Shown piece by piece: positions 22,393 to 33,282 of a DNA stretch of 64,000 bases. The stretch is from Plasmodium malariae (lineage: Eukaryota; Apicomplexa; Aconoidasida; Haemosporida; Plasmodiidae). Below the pieces are notes generated by a model. It saw only the letters and a list, made by a program, of their open reading frames with translations. It did no database searches and was not told the origin of the DNA. The stretch spans positions 898,501 through 962,500 of the forward strand of contig NC_041775.1 in assembly GCF_900090045.1 (NCBI RefSeq). The letters run 5' to 3'. Numbering within the stretch: position 1 is the first letter of the stretch; each line of letters begins with the position of its first letter. Made by a program: the position numbers and the translations under genes.

Positions 22393-23513
22393 GCACAGAC
22401 CGAAGAAACGTGCACACATATATATGTATGTATATATGTATGTATGTATGTTTGAGGTGCAAAAAAGCTAGAAAAGGCCTCCCCTTACGAGTTTTCTGTG
22501 ATTGATTGTTTTTTGGATATATCCTACGGAGTGTTCAGTGGGTGGTATTGTGAAAGAACATGCAGAACATGTAGTGCTTATATGTGGGAGTAAATTATTT
22601 GTTTGGATACTAATTTAAGTCGTTCTTTAAAATAGTTCATAATTATTGCTTGTTGGCCTCTCTTGTTACAAAAAAAAAAAAAAAAAAAAATTAACTACCG
22701 GTATACAGAAGGCACATGTGAAGCATAAACGTACACAAGTATATATAGTCCAGCAGCGTAAACACACACGTGCATATACTAGATTAAACATATAAACACA
22801 CACAACGCGCTTGTGCAAATTTTCCCCTTTCTTGCAGAGAAAATAAATTGATTATTCCCCTCTCCTTTAGGAAATAGTAAGAGAATAAGTTGAACGAAAA
22901 AAAAAAAAAAGGTAATTTGCCGCTAATTTTTTTTGCTTCGTATATTTTTGCTCCCCTTCTTCCCTTATTCCTGCTTAATTAATTTCGCAGTTATTGTTAG
23001 TAAATTTGCTAATTATTTTGTCGATTAACTTCTTAATTTGTTAACTTCTTAATTTGTTAACTTCTTAATTTGTTAACTTCTTAATTTGTTAACTTCTTAA
23101 TTTGTTAACTTCTTAATTTGTTAACTTCTTAATTTGTTAACTTCCTAATTTGCTAACCTCTTTCTCCTTCCCTGTTTTTTAATCAAATGGTATAAATTTT
23201 TTGAAGCAGTCCCTTTTCTTTCTTTTCTTTCTTTTCCTTTTTTTCTTTTTTTTCTTTCTTTTCCTTTTTTTCTTTCTTTTCTTTCTTTTCGTTTTTTTCT
23301 TTCTTTTCTCTCTTTTCTTTCTTTTCGTTTTTTTCTTTCTTTTCTTTCTTTTCGTTTTTTTTCTTTCTTTCTTTTTTTAAATGTCTAAGTTAAATTCAAC
23401 AAAATACAGGAATGCTCCAAAAATTTTCCAATTCGTAAAAAATTAGCTGAACGTTAAGGAACATCTTTTTCCCTTTTCCTGAACATATAATATTTTTAAA
23501 ACAATATAAACTA

Positions 23514-23548
<35 letters not shown>

Positions 23549-25190
23549 CTTTTCTTTTCCTGATATTATTTTAATGACACAGTGTTCTTCAGTGGTCAAG
23601 CTAAAAATATGGGAAACGTGGTTAAATTTGGAAAAATACAGAGAAATGTTCTTAAAAACATAGAACTATAGTTCAATGCAGTTAAGGTGTACACACATGT
23701 GAATGTTTGTATTTTGTATATGAACTTTTCGCATACGTATTTGCAAGGGGTAAGATGACTGCATGATGCGATTGTATTCCTATGTATGTTTATTGGTATG
23801 CTTATCCGCTCGCTCATCCATTTGCGTATTCGTGTGTACTGCCCTTTTGTTTGCGTTCATATTCGATTTCAAATGCGAATACCACGTATCGCATATATTT
23901 ACAAATGTATTTTCTCCTTTTCCTTTTTCTGCTTTCTCTAAATTTGTGTTTCTTTCAAGCGAATGCATTCCACTGAGTAAGCAGTAATTTCTTCCCCTTT
24001 TGATTACCATCAGTAAAAAGGAGCATGAGGGGTAACACATATAAGATACATACATATGCATATATATATATATATAATACATATATATATATGTGCACAT
24101 GTATTGTACATGTGTGTAATTATGTACGTACACACACAAATAGCAACAATTAATTGTCCATGTTGTGACTATTTTTTTTTTTTTTTTAAATTAATGAACA
24201 TGCATAATATTTTTTTATAATCATATTACAAGTCTTATTTATTAATTTTTTTAAAATAATTTATTCTCCCCCTTTCCCCATTTATCAAAGATCAATGCAG
24301 TGGTTAAATATGAACAAAAAGACATAGATATATATACGTGGCACATAAAATTACGCATGTACAAATTTTGCCACAGTATTTTTATGTGTTTTTTAAAAAA
24401 AAAAAAAGGCGCAAAAAAAAATAAATGAAAAATTTTAATAAGTCGGAAGAAAAGATGACACAGCATAAAGTGAGGCAAATTGAAACGAAATGCGATATAA
24501 TAAAATAAAAAAAAAAAAAATGCTACTTTTTTATGAACATGCAAGAAAATAATTGTAACCGTAATATGTAAATGAGTAGGGGGGAGGGCAGTATATATCA
24601 TAATAAAAGTAAAACTAAGAAAAAAAGGAGGATGTAAGAAATGTGTGTGTATTTAACCATTTTTCTACATAAATTTCGCGAAAAAAAACATCATAAAAAG
24701 CATAAAACTTAAAAATGTAAAAACAAAAGTTACACTTAAAAAAAAAAAAAGAAAAAAAAGACATGCAGTAAAAGATTGAAGGAACAATAAAAAAGGGTTG
24801 ACTGCGCGGGGCACAAAAAAATAAAAAAGAGTAGGAATAAGACAAAAAAGAATATAACATAACTGTATTGAACAAATTTGAATGGAATAAATAAACATAG
24901 GAGGAATTAAAATGACAACATTGTATAGCTAGCCAAAATAAAAATGAAACCCTATCCGCATACAAATAAGCGCGGGAAGAGCCTTTCTGATGGAATGGGA
25001 AAAATACAAATTACTTCCTTACCTTGGTCAGGTAAAAATGGACTCAAAAAAAATAATTACGTCAAAAATATTTTGTCTTCAAATATGAAAATTTACCTGT
25101 TCTCACCATTGTGTCAAAAAAGGCGTAAAACAGTACCACAAAAAAAGAAATTACAACTGTGCGGAACACTGCGCGGTGGGGGAAAAAAAA
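22393..25190. other. Intergenic, possibly with a minor minus-strand gene
   Basis: Contains A runs (22670-22690), a 17-bp repeat around TTAACTTCTTAATTTG (23023-23150), a CTTTTCTTT pyrimidine tract (23217-23375) and a T run (23519-23548). On the minus strand, 24022-23795 encodes a compositionally varied frame (start MVIKRGRNYCLLSG), which could belong to an unrecognised exon; see findings. Nothing else looks coding. Confidence 0.5.
23023..23150. repeat. 17-bp repeat containing GTTAAC
   Basis: About seven copies of TTAACTTCTTAATTTGT. Each copy junction contains the palindrome GTTAAC. Located in the intergenic region upstream of gamma-tubulin. Confidence 0.9.
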
Positions 25191-25392
25191 AATTAAATTA
25201 AACAAAATTAAACAAAATTAAGCGAAATTAAACAAAATTAAACAAAATTAAACAAAATTAAACGAAATTAAACAAAATTAAACGAAATTAAACAAAATTA
25301 AACGAAATTACGCAAAATTACGCAAAATTACGTAAAATTACGCAGAATTACGCAGAATTACGCAGAATTACGCGGAATTACACAAAATTTAC
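25191..25392. repeat. 10-bp AAATTAAACA repeat decaying to AAATTACGCA
   Basis: About twenty 10-bp units just downstream of the GRAM/VASt gene stop. The left units are AAATTAAAC(A/G)A and the right ones AAATTACGCA, a gradient that suggests spread of point variants by slippage or conversion. Confidence 0.92.
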
Positions 25393-25433
25393 GCGAATGA
25401 ACTGCATTATGCAGACTCGGAAAAAATGCACAT

Positions 25434-28400
25434 TCACCCGTGCGTGGTATTTCTTTTTTTTCTTTTTTTTCTTTTTTTTCTTTTTTTTCCATTACCTATA
25501 TTATTCGTCAAATTCTGGGGGGAGAAGTCCACATGTTTGTTAAAGTAACTTATCACACTATCCCTTGCAGTGCTACATTTCGAAAATAGAGTACTAACAG
25601 TGCTCATCTCATTTATAAAGTCCTTTGGATAGATCGAAATTTCGTCAATTTCGAATCTAGGATTTTCAACCATAGATATGATGTTTTCTTCGTCCCTTAT
25701 GGGTCTTCTGCTGTCTTCATTTGTCTGCATAGCATTATAACGTTCAGTTTTGTGTACAACGTCATTATCATAATAATAATTATACCCATCCTCCTTTTTA
25801 TGGATATTACATTTTTTATATCTCTTTTTAATAGCTTCAGTAGTGTATCTCTTTAAGTTTATTAGAGATTTTTCTAACTCTGGCATTGCATTACTTTTTA
25901 TTTGACCCTTAAAAAAGGTATGTTTAACAAAAGAAATATCATAAAAAAAATCAATATGTGTATTATTATGGTGCTCATTGTTATGCCTAACCTGGTTCCC
26001 TTTATCACCTACAACGTTATGCATATGTACAGTAACAACTGTGTGGAAGCATCCAGCAAGTGGAACATTACATAACAGAACTAAAACTTTTTGAATAATT
26101 ATGTTATTTTCAAAAAAGAAAAAACTTAATTTTTCTTTCACATTCGATCTGGATGGCATTCCAAATACTTTTTTTTTTTTATCATCATCAAATAAAGAAA
26201 CATTATATAAAAATTCACAAGTGAAAAATTTATTTTGTTCATATATTTTATCTAAATTTCGTAAATTATCATAATTTAAATTTTTTGGATTTTTTTCCAA
26301 TACGTTTCTAACTAAAGGATTATCATTATCAAATTTAGAAAAAATGTCTAAAAATAATTGCTTAAAATAATATTCATGTATATAAAGACTATCTATATGA
26401 TTATTACATTGTATATATTTCTTTTCCTTTAAAATATCTTCTTCTTTAGAACTAATTTTCATTGGTAGAGCATTCTTTCTAGATTCTATCTTAACACCCC
26501 TATCCAATTTGTCAGTTATTACATTTGTCACATCATCACCTGGTTGTTCATCTGCTTCTTTTAAGTTGCCCCCAAAAATGTAGTTAGTCCTTCGTAGACC
26601 TTCCTCTATATTTGGAGTGCCTTCCCTTGCTTTTACGCTTTTTTCCTGTTCATGGTCATGCTTTTCCTCTACTTCTTCCTGTACTTCTTCCTTTATCTCT
26701 TCATCATCATCATCAACTAATTCTTCATTGCTATCAATCACTATACCCTTTTTAGGAATTTCACCTACATTATTGTAGTTCCGAATCATATCATTTATCA
26801 CGTTATAAGCATGGTCTCTATGCACAAATGAAGTGAATAAGAATGATTTATTTTTTGTTACAACTTTAAGAGCATTTGGAATAAAATGAAAAGAAGATAT
26901 TTTCTCTACTAATTGTATAGCATCGTAATTTATTCTTACTACCGAATTTTTTGAAAAAAAAGCATTAAATAGAGAAATGAAATATACACTATCATGAGTT
27001 ATACATATCTTTCCTTGAATTAGTATCTTCTTTGATAAGGCACAACTGTATGTACTTATGGAGCTCCTTACTATTGCATCGAAATCTTCTTTTGCAGATA
27101 ATCGGTACGTAAAACTGTCGTCTGGTATAAGCGGTCCCTCCGCAGAAACTCTACTGGTTTCTTTACTTACTTCCGGAGGTGCTAATGCACCTTCGATTTT
27201 ATCGTCCAGTATGTCTACCTTATCCGGCTCCTCCTGCTTCTCTGACTTCTCTAACTTCTCCGGTTCCCCCTCTTTTTTAACATAACTGAGTGGATAAATT
27301 CTTCCACAACTAAAAAATTTATCTGTTTTTATTGTTGACTGCAATCTCTTTCTTTCTTCATATTTTTTTTTAATTAACATTAGCACATCGTCACTCAGAT
27401 CCTCTAGCAATAACGCACTATAATCATACGATTCCTTTTGTTCCTGTCGTGCTTTTACCCCTATATCCGTTTGCGCCTCTGTTACTGCCATCTCTTGTGC
27501 TTTCGATTCCTCTTGTGATTTCGCTTCTCCCTGTGCTTCTTTCGATTCCTCTTGTACTTCTTTTGCTTCTGCAGTTTCTTTTGCTTTTTCTTGTGCTTCT
27601 TTCAGTTCCTCCTGCACTTCCTTCACTTCTTCTTTCTCTTTCACATCTTGTGCATCTTTTACCTCTTCTTTCTCTTTCACTTCTTGTGCATCTTTTACCT
27701 CTTCTTGTGTTTCTTTTACTTCTTGTAATTCTTTAACTTCTTGCTTTTTCATTTCTTGTTCTTTCACTTGTAATTCTTCTACCTCTTCTTGCTCTTTCAC
27801 TTCTTCTAATTCTTTAACTTCTTGCTTTTTCATTTCTTGTTCTTTCACTTGTAATTCTTCTACCTCTTCTTGCCCTTTCACTTCTTCTAATTCTTCCACC
27901 TCTTCTTGCCCTTTCACTTCTTCTAATTCTTCCACCTCTTCTTGCCCTTTCACTTCTTCTAATTCTTCCACCTCTTCTTGCCCTTTCACTTCTTCTAATT
28001 CTTCCACCTCTTCTTGCCCTTTCACTTCTTCTAATTCTTCCACCTCTTCTTTCCCTTTCACTTCTTCTAGTTCTTTCACTTCTTGTAATTCTCTTATTTC
28101 CTCTTTCTCTTTCATTTGTGCTTCCTTAACCTCCTCCTGTTTATCTGTAGCGTCTTCCTGAGCTTCCATTTCCACTTGTACTTCTAATACCCCATGTGCC
28201 TCTTTCACGTCTATATCACCCTCCTCAACTTGTGCATCCAGTTCCACCCCCTGAGCAACACCTTGGACATTTCCTATTATTTTTTCTTTTGTTTTGCATT
28301 CATCTTCATCAAATATACAAACGTCTTTATACCTTGCAACTAAATCTTTCCGTATTTTTGAAGAAATTTCTGTTCTAATATTTTCAGTCAGCACCTCCGA

Positions 28401-28682
28401 GGTCAATCTCGATGGAGGTACATATTCATCAAAATAAATTCCTTGGTTTACATTATTATAACAATTCATGCTATTTAAATTTTCATTCTGAACAGCATTT
28501 TTTATTTCATTTAACATATCCTTTTTTTTTTTTCTATTTTTTAAAAGTAAACTTGAACTAGTGTTATTACTATTACTATTACTATTCGTATGTACAAAGT
28601 CAGCTCCGTTTTCAACAAATCCTTGGCAAATATTTTTCAATTTATTTGTTCCTTTTAAAAAATGAATAATTTTATTCTTCAC
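25434..28682 (-). CDS. GRAM and VASt domain protein, putative lipid-transfer protein (5' end unresolved)
   Basis: Open frame of about 1082 codons. Residues about 520-632 look like a GRAM domain (KILIQGKICITHDSVYFIS, FHFIPNALKVVTK), and about 769-954 like a VASt domain (HEYYFKQLFLD, FLYNVSLFDDD, TVVTVHMHNV, ALNLKRYT-type C-terminal helix). This pairing is the architecture of sterol or lipid transporters of the Lam/GRAMD1/Aster type at membrane contact sites (family knowledge). Unlike those, I see no C-terminal membrane anchor; the protein ends in a Lys/Arg run. The N-terminal third has a Glu/Lys/Val repeat of 11 residues (EVEELEEVKGQ). The codon at 28682 is GTG, and the first in-frame ATG is at 28517. 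The frame stays open upstream of 28682 without ATG and is preceded by TACTAAC and two acceptor-like AGs, so a short 5' exon is likely. Confidence 0.8.
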   Translation of the reverse strand: MKNKIIHFLKGTNKLKNICQGFVENGADFVHTNSNSNSNNTSSSLLLKNRKKKKDMLNEIKNAVQNENLNSMNCYNNVNQGIYFDEYVPPSRLTSEVLTENIRTEISSKIRKDLVARYKDVCIFDEDECKTKEKIIGNVQGVAQGVELDAQVEEGDIDVKEAHGVLEVQVEMEAQEDATDKQEEVKEAQMKEKEEIRELQEVKELEEVKGKEEVEELEEVKGQEEVEELEEVKGQEEVEELEEVKGQEEVEELEEVKGQEEVEELEEVKGQEEVEELQVKEQEMKKQEVKELEEVKEQEEVEELQVKEQEMKKQEVKELQEVKETQEEVKDAQEVKEKEEVKDAQDVKEKEEVKEVQEELKEAQEKAKETAEAKEVQEESKEAQGEAKSQEESKAQEMAVTEAQTDIGVKARQEQKESYDYSALLLEDLSDDVLMLIKKKYEERKRLQSTIKTDKFFSCGRIYPLSYVKKEGEPEKLEKSEKQEEPDKVDILDDKIEGALAPPEVSKETSRVSAEGPLIPDDSFTYRLSAKEDFDAIVRSSISTYSCALSKKILIQGKICITHDSVYFISLFNAFFSKNSVVRINYDAIQLVEKISSFHFIPNALKVVTKNKSFLFTSFVHRDHAYNVINDMIRNYNNVGEIPKKGIVIDSNEELVDDDDEEIKEEVQEEVEEKHDHEQEKSVKAREGTPNIEEGLRRTNYIFGGNLKEADEQPGDDVTNVITDKLDRGVKIESRKNALPMKISSKEEDILKEKKYIQCNNHIDSLYIHEYYFKQLFLDIFSKFDNDNPLVRNVLEKNPKNLNYDNLRNLDKIYEQNKFFTCEFLYNVSLFDDDKKKKVFGMPSRSNVKEKLSFFFFENNIIIQKVLVLLCNVPLAGCFHTVVTVHMHNVVGDKGNQVRHNNEHHNNTHIDFFYDISFVKHTFFKGQIKSNAMPELEKSLINLKRYTTEAIKKRYKKCNIHKKEDGYNYYYDNDVVHKTERYNAMQTNEDSRRPIRDEENIISMVENPRFEIDEISIYPKDFINEMSTVSTLFSKCSTARDSVISYFNKHVDFSPQNLTNNIGNGKKRKKRKKRKKRNTTHG
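27750..28080. repeat. 33-bp coding repeat, EVEELEEVKGQ
   Basis: About six near-identical 33-bp units plus several degenerate ones inside the GRAM/VASt gene. They encode an acidic, likely helical or coiled-coil decoration. Confidence 0.9.
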
Positions 28683-29162
28683 TATGTTATCTGTAATGAT
28701 GCATTTTCCTGGCAGAAGGATCGAGGTCGGCGTGTATTGTTAGTATACAGTGCAGCACGTACATATACATGTATACAAATATGCATATATATATATATAT
28801 ATATATAAGGTAAAATATAATTGTAAATATGTATATTTCTACATAAATGTATACTTCTCCATATATGTATATTTCTACATATATGTACACTTCTACATAT
28901 ATGTACACTTCTACATATATGTACAGTTCTACATATATGTATACTTCTACATATAGGTATACTTCTACATATAGGTATACTTCTACATATAGGTATACTT
29001 CTACATATAGGTATACTTCTACATATAGGTATGCATATGTATGTATATATTTTTACATATATATATGTACATGAATATATTTTTGTACATATTGTATGTA
29101 TGTTTTATAAAGACTATTTTTTTTTTTTTAAGATCAAAAAGGCAATTTTAACAAATTCTTGC

Positions 29163-29194
<32 letters not shown>

Positions 29195-29211
29195 TTTTTT
29201 ATAAATACATT

Positions 29212-29250
<39 letters not shown>

Positions 29251-29821
29251 CTATAATAAATTGTTCAAATTGTGAATTCTGCTATTCTTCATGAATATAA
29301 TTTATTCAATAATATATTTTTCTTTTGGGAAAATTTTTTATTTTTGAACTATGCATTTTTTATAATTAACGTTTTACATTTAATTATCCCTCTAATTTAC
29401 AACTAAAGTATATATATAATAATAAATACAATGCAATGATATAAAATTTTTCTACATGATTCTTTTATTTTCTTTTATTTTTTTTTTCTTTTTATGTTCC
29501 TTTATAGCCCCCCTATATAGTACCATTTAGTACTATTTATATGCATATGTTAAACTTGCTTCAGGAACATACATACATCATTATGTAATTATATATATAT
29601 ATGTATGTATATATGTATATATTTATCTAAATATTTATAACGGTATATATTTTCGTATATATTTTCAGTGAAATTAAGAAATATATATATATATAAGCAC
29701 TACTGCATGCGCCTACATTTGTTCCTCTATAAGTCCCTCCCAAGCATTTCTTTTGTACATATATAATATGTATAATGTATACATGTATATTATTTATGTA
29801 TTTATGGAACCATATGAATAA

Positions 29822-29853
<32 letters not shown>

Positions 29854-30133
29854 TATATATGCTTTTTTTTTTCTTTTTTTTTTTAATTAATCCCATGTGA
29901 TTATATATCCATCATGTATGCAAAAATAGTTCTTTTTTTGTACATCCCAATTTTTTTCCCGACTTGTATTTGTTTTTAATATATATTTATGTACAAACCT
30001 ACAGTGTTAAGCCGATTTGTGCATGCATTAAAGTTTTTGCCTCACTCTGTTTTCCATTGTGCAAAAATATGTACATACAAATATATATGTTCATAAATAC
30101 GTATAAATAAAATGTAAATGCACATATAAATGT

Positions 30134-30167
<34 letters not shown>

Positions 30168-30319
30168 TTATGCATGCCTCATATGATGTTCTCCATTAAA
30201 TTGCATATGAATGTATACATACAAAAATATTTTACTCAAACAAACATTGTTCATACAATTATTTATTTTAAGTACATATAAGCATGCATACGTAGAAGTT
30301 TATATATTATATAATTGCT

Positions 30320-30357
<38 letters not shown>

Positions 30358-30483
30358 GCGAATAGATGACTATGACTTCCCATTAACTGCTATAATTTTT
30401 TTTTTTTATAGTTATAGACTTATATTTTGTACGATATATGCATTATGATGATGGAAAAGGGTTTTCATTGTCCCTATATGTAC

Positions 30484-30525
<42 letters not shown>

Positions 30526-30628
30526 GTATGTATGGATATATACGTATGTATGGATATATGTGCACGTATGCATTCATAAACATAGACATGCCGTATATTT
30601 TTTATGAATAAACTTTTTTTTTTTTTCT
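28683..30628. other. Upstream region of the GRAM/VASt gene, no further gene seen
   Basis: Starts with a possible intron (TACTAAC branch-like motif at 28739-28745 on the minus strand). It continues with an 18-bp repeat (ACATATAGGTATACTTCT and variants, 28850-29030), long A and T runs (29169-29192, 29219-29250) and several TA tracts (29820-29848, 30140-30164, 30486-30524). The right end is downstream of the 13-exon gene. Confidence 0.55.
28845..29032. repeat. 18-bp repeat ACATATATGTACACTTCT / ACATATAGGTATACTTCT
   Basis: About ten tandem units in two successive flavours, lying 160 to 350 bases upstream of the GRAM/VASt frame. Confidence 0.9.
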
Positions 30629-31341
30629 TTATCTTTTCTTACTTCTCAGATGAACAGAAAAAATATTTCCTTTTTCATTCTGTGTAGTGGGGTATCTATA
30701 TTTTGTAAAAATTTTTGACAATTCTAAAAGTAATTGTCGAATTATGTTGGACTCGTTATATTGCTCTTCAATTAAATCGCTAAAAGGGAAAAGTGGGTTT
30801 CCATACATATAAATATTATATGTATATATGTTATATGTATTTATGTTATATGTATATATGTATTTATGTTATATGTATATATGTATTATATGTATATATG
30901 TATTTATGTTATATGTATATATGTATTTATGTTATATGTATATATGTTATATGTATATATGTTATATGTATTTATGTTATATGTATATATGTTATATGTA
31001 TATATGTATATATATATATGTACGTATATATATATACTTTTTTAAAAAGAGAAAAATGGAAGGATATGTATATACTCTTTCTAGCTCCCTTCTTTTCACT
31101 CTCCATCTCTTTTTTTTTTTTTATCATTTTTTATTTTTATGCGTCAAACGAAGTTATTGTTGTCTGTTTTCAATTCGAGCTTTATCATTTAAAAGAGTTA
31201 CTTGAAAAAAAGGTCATATGGAAACAGTAGAATATCTTTCATGTTGAATTGCTGAATTTGCAAAAGGGGGTAGAGAATTGTGGAAAAAGGTGAGCATTAA
31301 AAGTGTGTGGTATATACGTATGTGCATACATATATATATAT

Positions 31342-31391
<50 letters not shown>

Positions 31392-31548
31392 ACTTGTACA
31401 TGTGCAGCGCGCATACCACTGTTTCCCTCTCCCACGCGCTACTTGTCATTATTACCTCTGCTTTTTTAAGTAGTTGGTGTGCACATTTTAAGAATGAATG
31501 AGTTTTTATTTTCGTGTGTTCGCTCCATTTGAACAGTGTTATTGCTTG

Positions 31549-31589
<41 letters not shown>

Positions 31590-31765
31590 ATAACATGTTT
31601 ATTGAGTGCATATTTGTATGATCCAGAAATGATTTCATATATTGGTAGTTCACATATATACACATATACATATATATATTTGAAGTGTATTACTCAGAAC
31701 ACTGTACTTATATATAATTTTCGTCTTTTCATATACGAAATGTTTACCCGTCGTGCTAGTTGCAT

Positions 31766-31806
<41 letters not shown>

Positions 31807-33242
31807 GATTAATATGTGGGAAAAAAAAAAAAAAATAATATATGAGATAAGATGTACCACTCTGACGCGCATATATGTATGTATATGTATTATGCGTGTT
31901 TGCGTACGTGCGCATATACCCTTTTAGTGCATTATGAAAACGGAGGTAATGTTTCGTGCATATAACGGATTAACTCAATATAAGGATGTTGTATAGCTTA
32001 TTTTTTTTCTATTTTTTTTCTGTTTTTTTTCTATTTTTTTTCTATTTTTTTTCTTTTTTTACTTGTTAATTTGTTTTACTTCCATATTATTAAGATGGTC
32101 GGTAATACTGACACAGCTATCCTTGTCTAACCCAAGGAAGAGGGACAACTGAGACCTGAAAGGGACAATAAAGGGGGAATTAACGTGGAATAAAAAAAGA
32201 GTAAGGAAAGAAAAAAAAGGGAGTAAAGAAAGAAAAAAAAGGGAGTAAAAAAAGAAGAAAATAGGAGTAAAAAAAGAAGAAAATAGGAGTAAAAAGAGAA
32301 GAAAATAGGAGTAAAAAAAGAAGAAAATAGGAGTAACAGAAAAAAAAAAAAGAAAAAGAAAGGCATGCTTCACACATATATATATTTACAGGTGTGCGTA
32401 TTGACACGCGCACGATATTGACGTTGCCGTCTATGGGTATATAAACATAAAGGGTACGGATAAAAAAATAAAATCATGATAACTTATATGTGCGTATTCA
32501 TTAATTCCAAAATGAACAAGCTATCATAATTTTATGGTGTATTACATGAATGTGGGGAAAAAATTATGTTCACAAAATGTTTTGTTCAAATGTTTAATTT
32601 CATATTTGTACTTCCGAATGGTTGTACGCATATTCTTCGTCTGCAAATTGCTTAACATGTATATCTCCATCAAAAGATGTTTCTGCAAAATAAAATAAAA
32701 GTAAAATAAAAGTAAAATAAAAATATAATAAAAATATAATAAAAATAAAATAAATAATTATGATGAACTCTCACTGCAAATGTATACCCATTTTTGAGCA
32801 TCATTCATCGTTCATCATTAAATATCCATTTACGTTCCATTTAACTGCTAATTTTTTTTTTTTTAAAGCATATTCTAACCTTCCTTTCTTTTTCTCTTGA
32901 GAACTGATAATCCTGTAAAAATGGTTTAACAGAAAAGGGAGGGAGGAAGGAACATATAATGTTCATCCAAGTAAAGGCCGCTCTTGATGTGTATTTTGTA
33001 TGTATACACGTTTGTGCATATGCATGTTGGTATATATGCAAAAATATATACGTAAACATATGCACGTGTGCAGGTATTTATAGTTTCCTTTTGAGCAATT
33101 TTTTTAAAACTTACGTAAATAAACGATTTTAAGGACTTGTAAAAGAAGGCATTTAACTTGATGATGCTGTCGTAATAATTAAGCACATGTGTAATAAGGA
33201 GCATCGCTTTTTTATCCTTGAAACGGGAAAAAAACAAGCACA

Positions 33243-33282
<40 letters not shown>

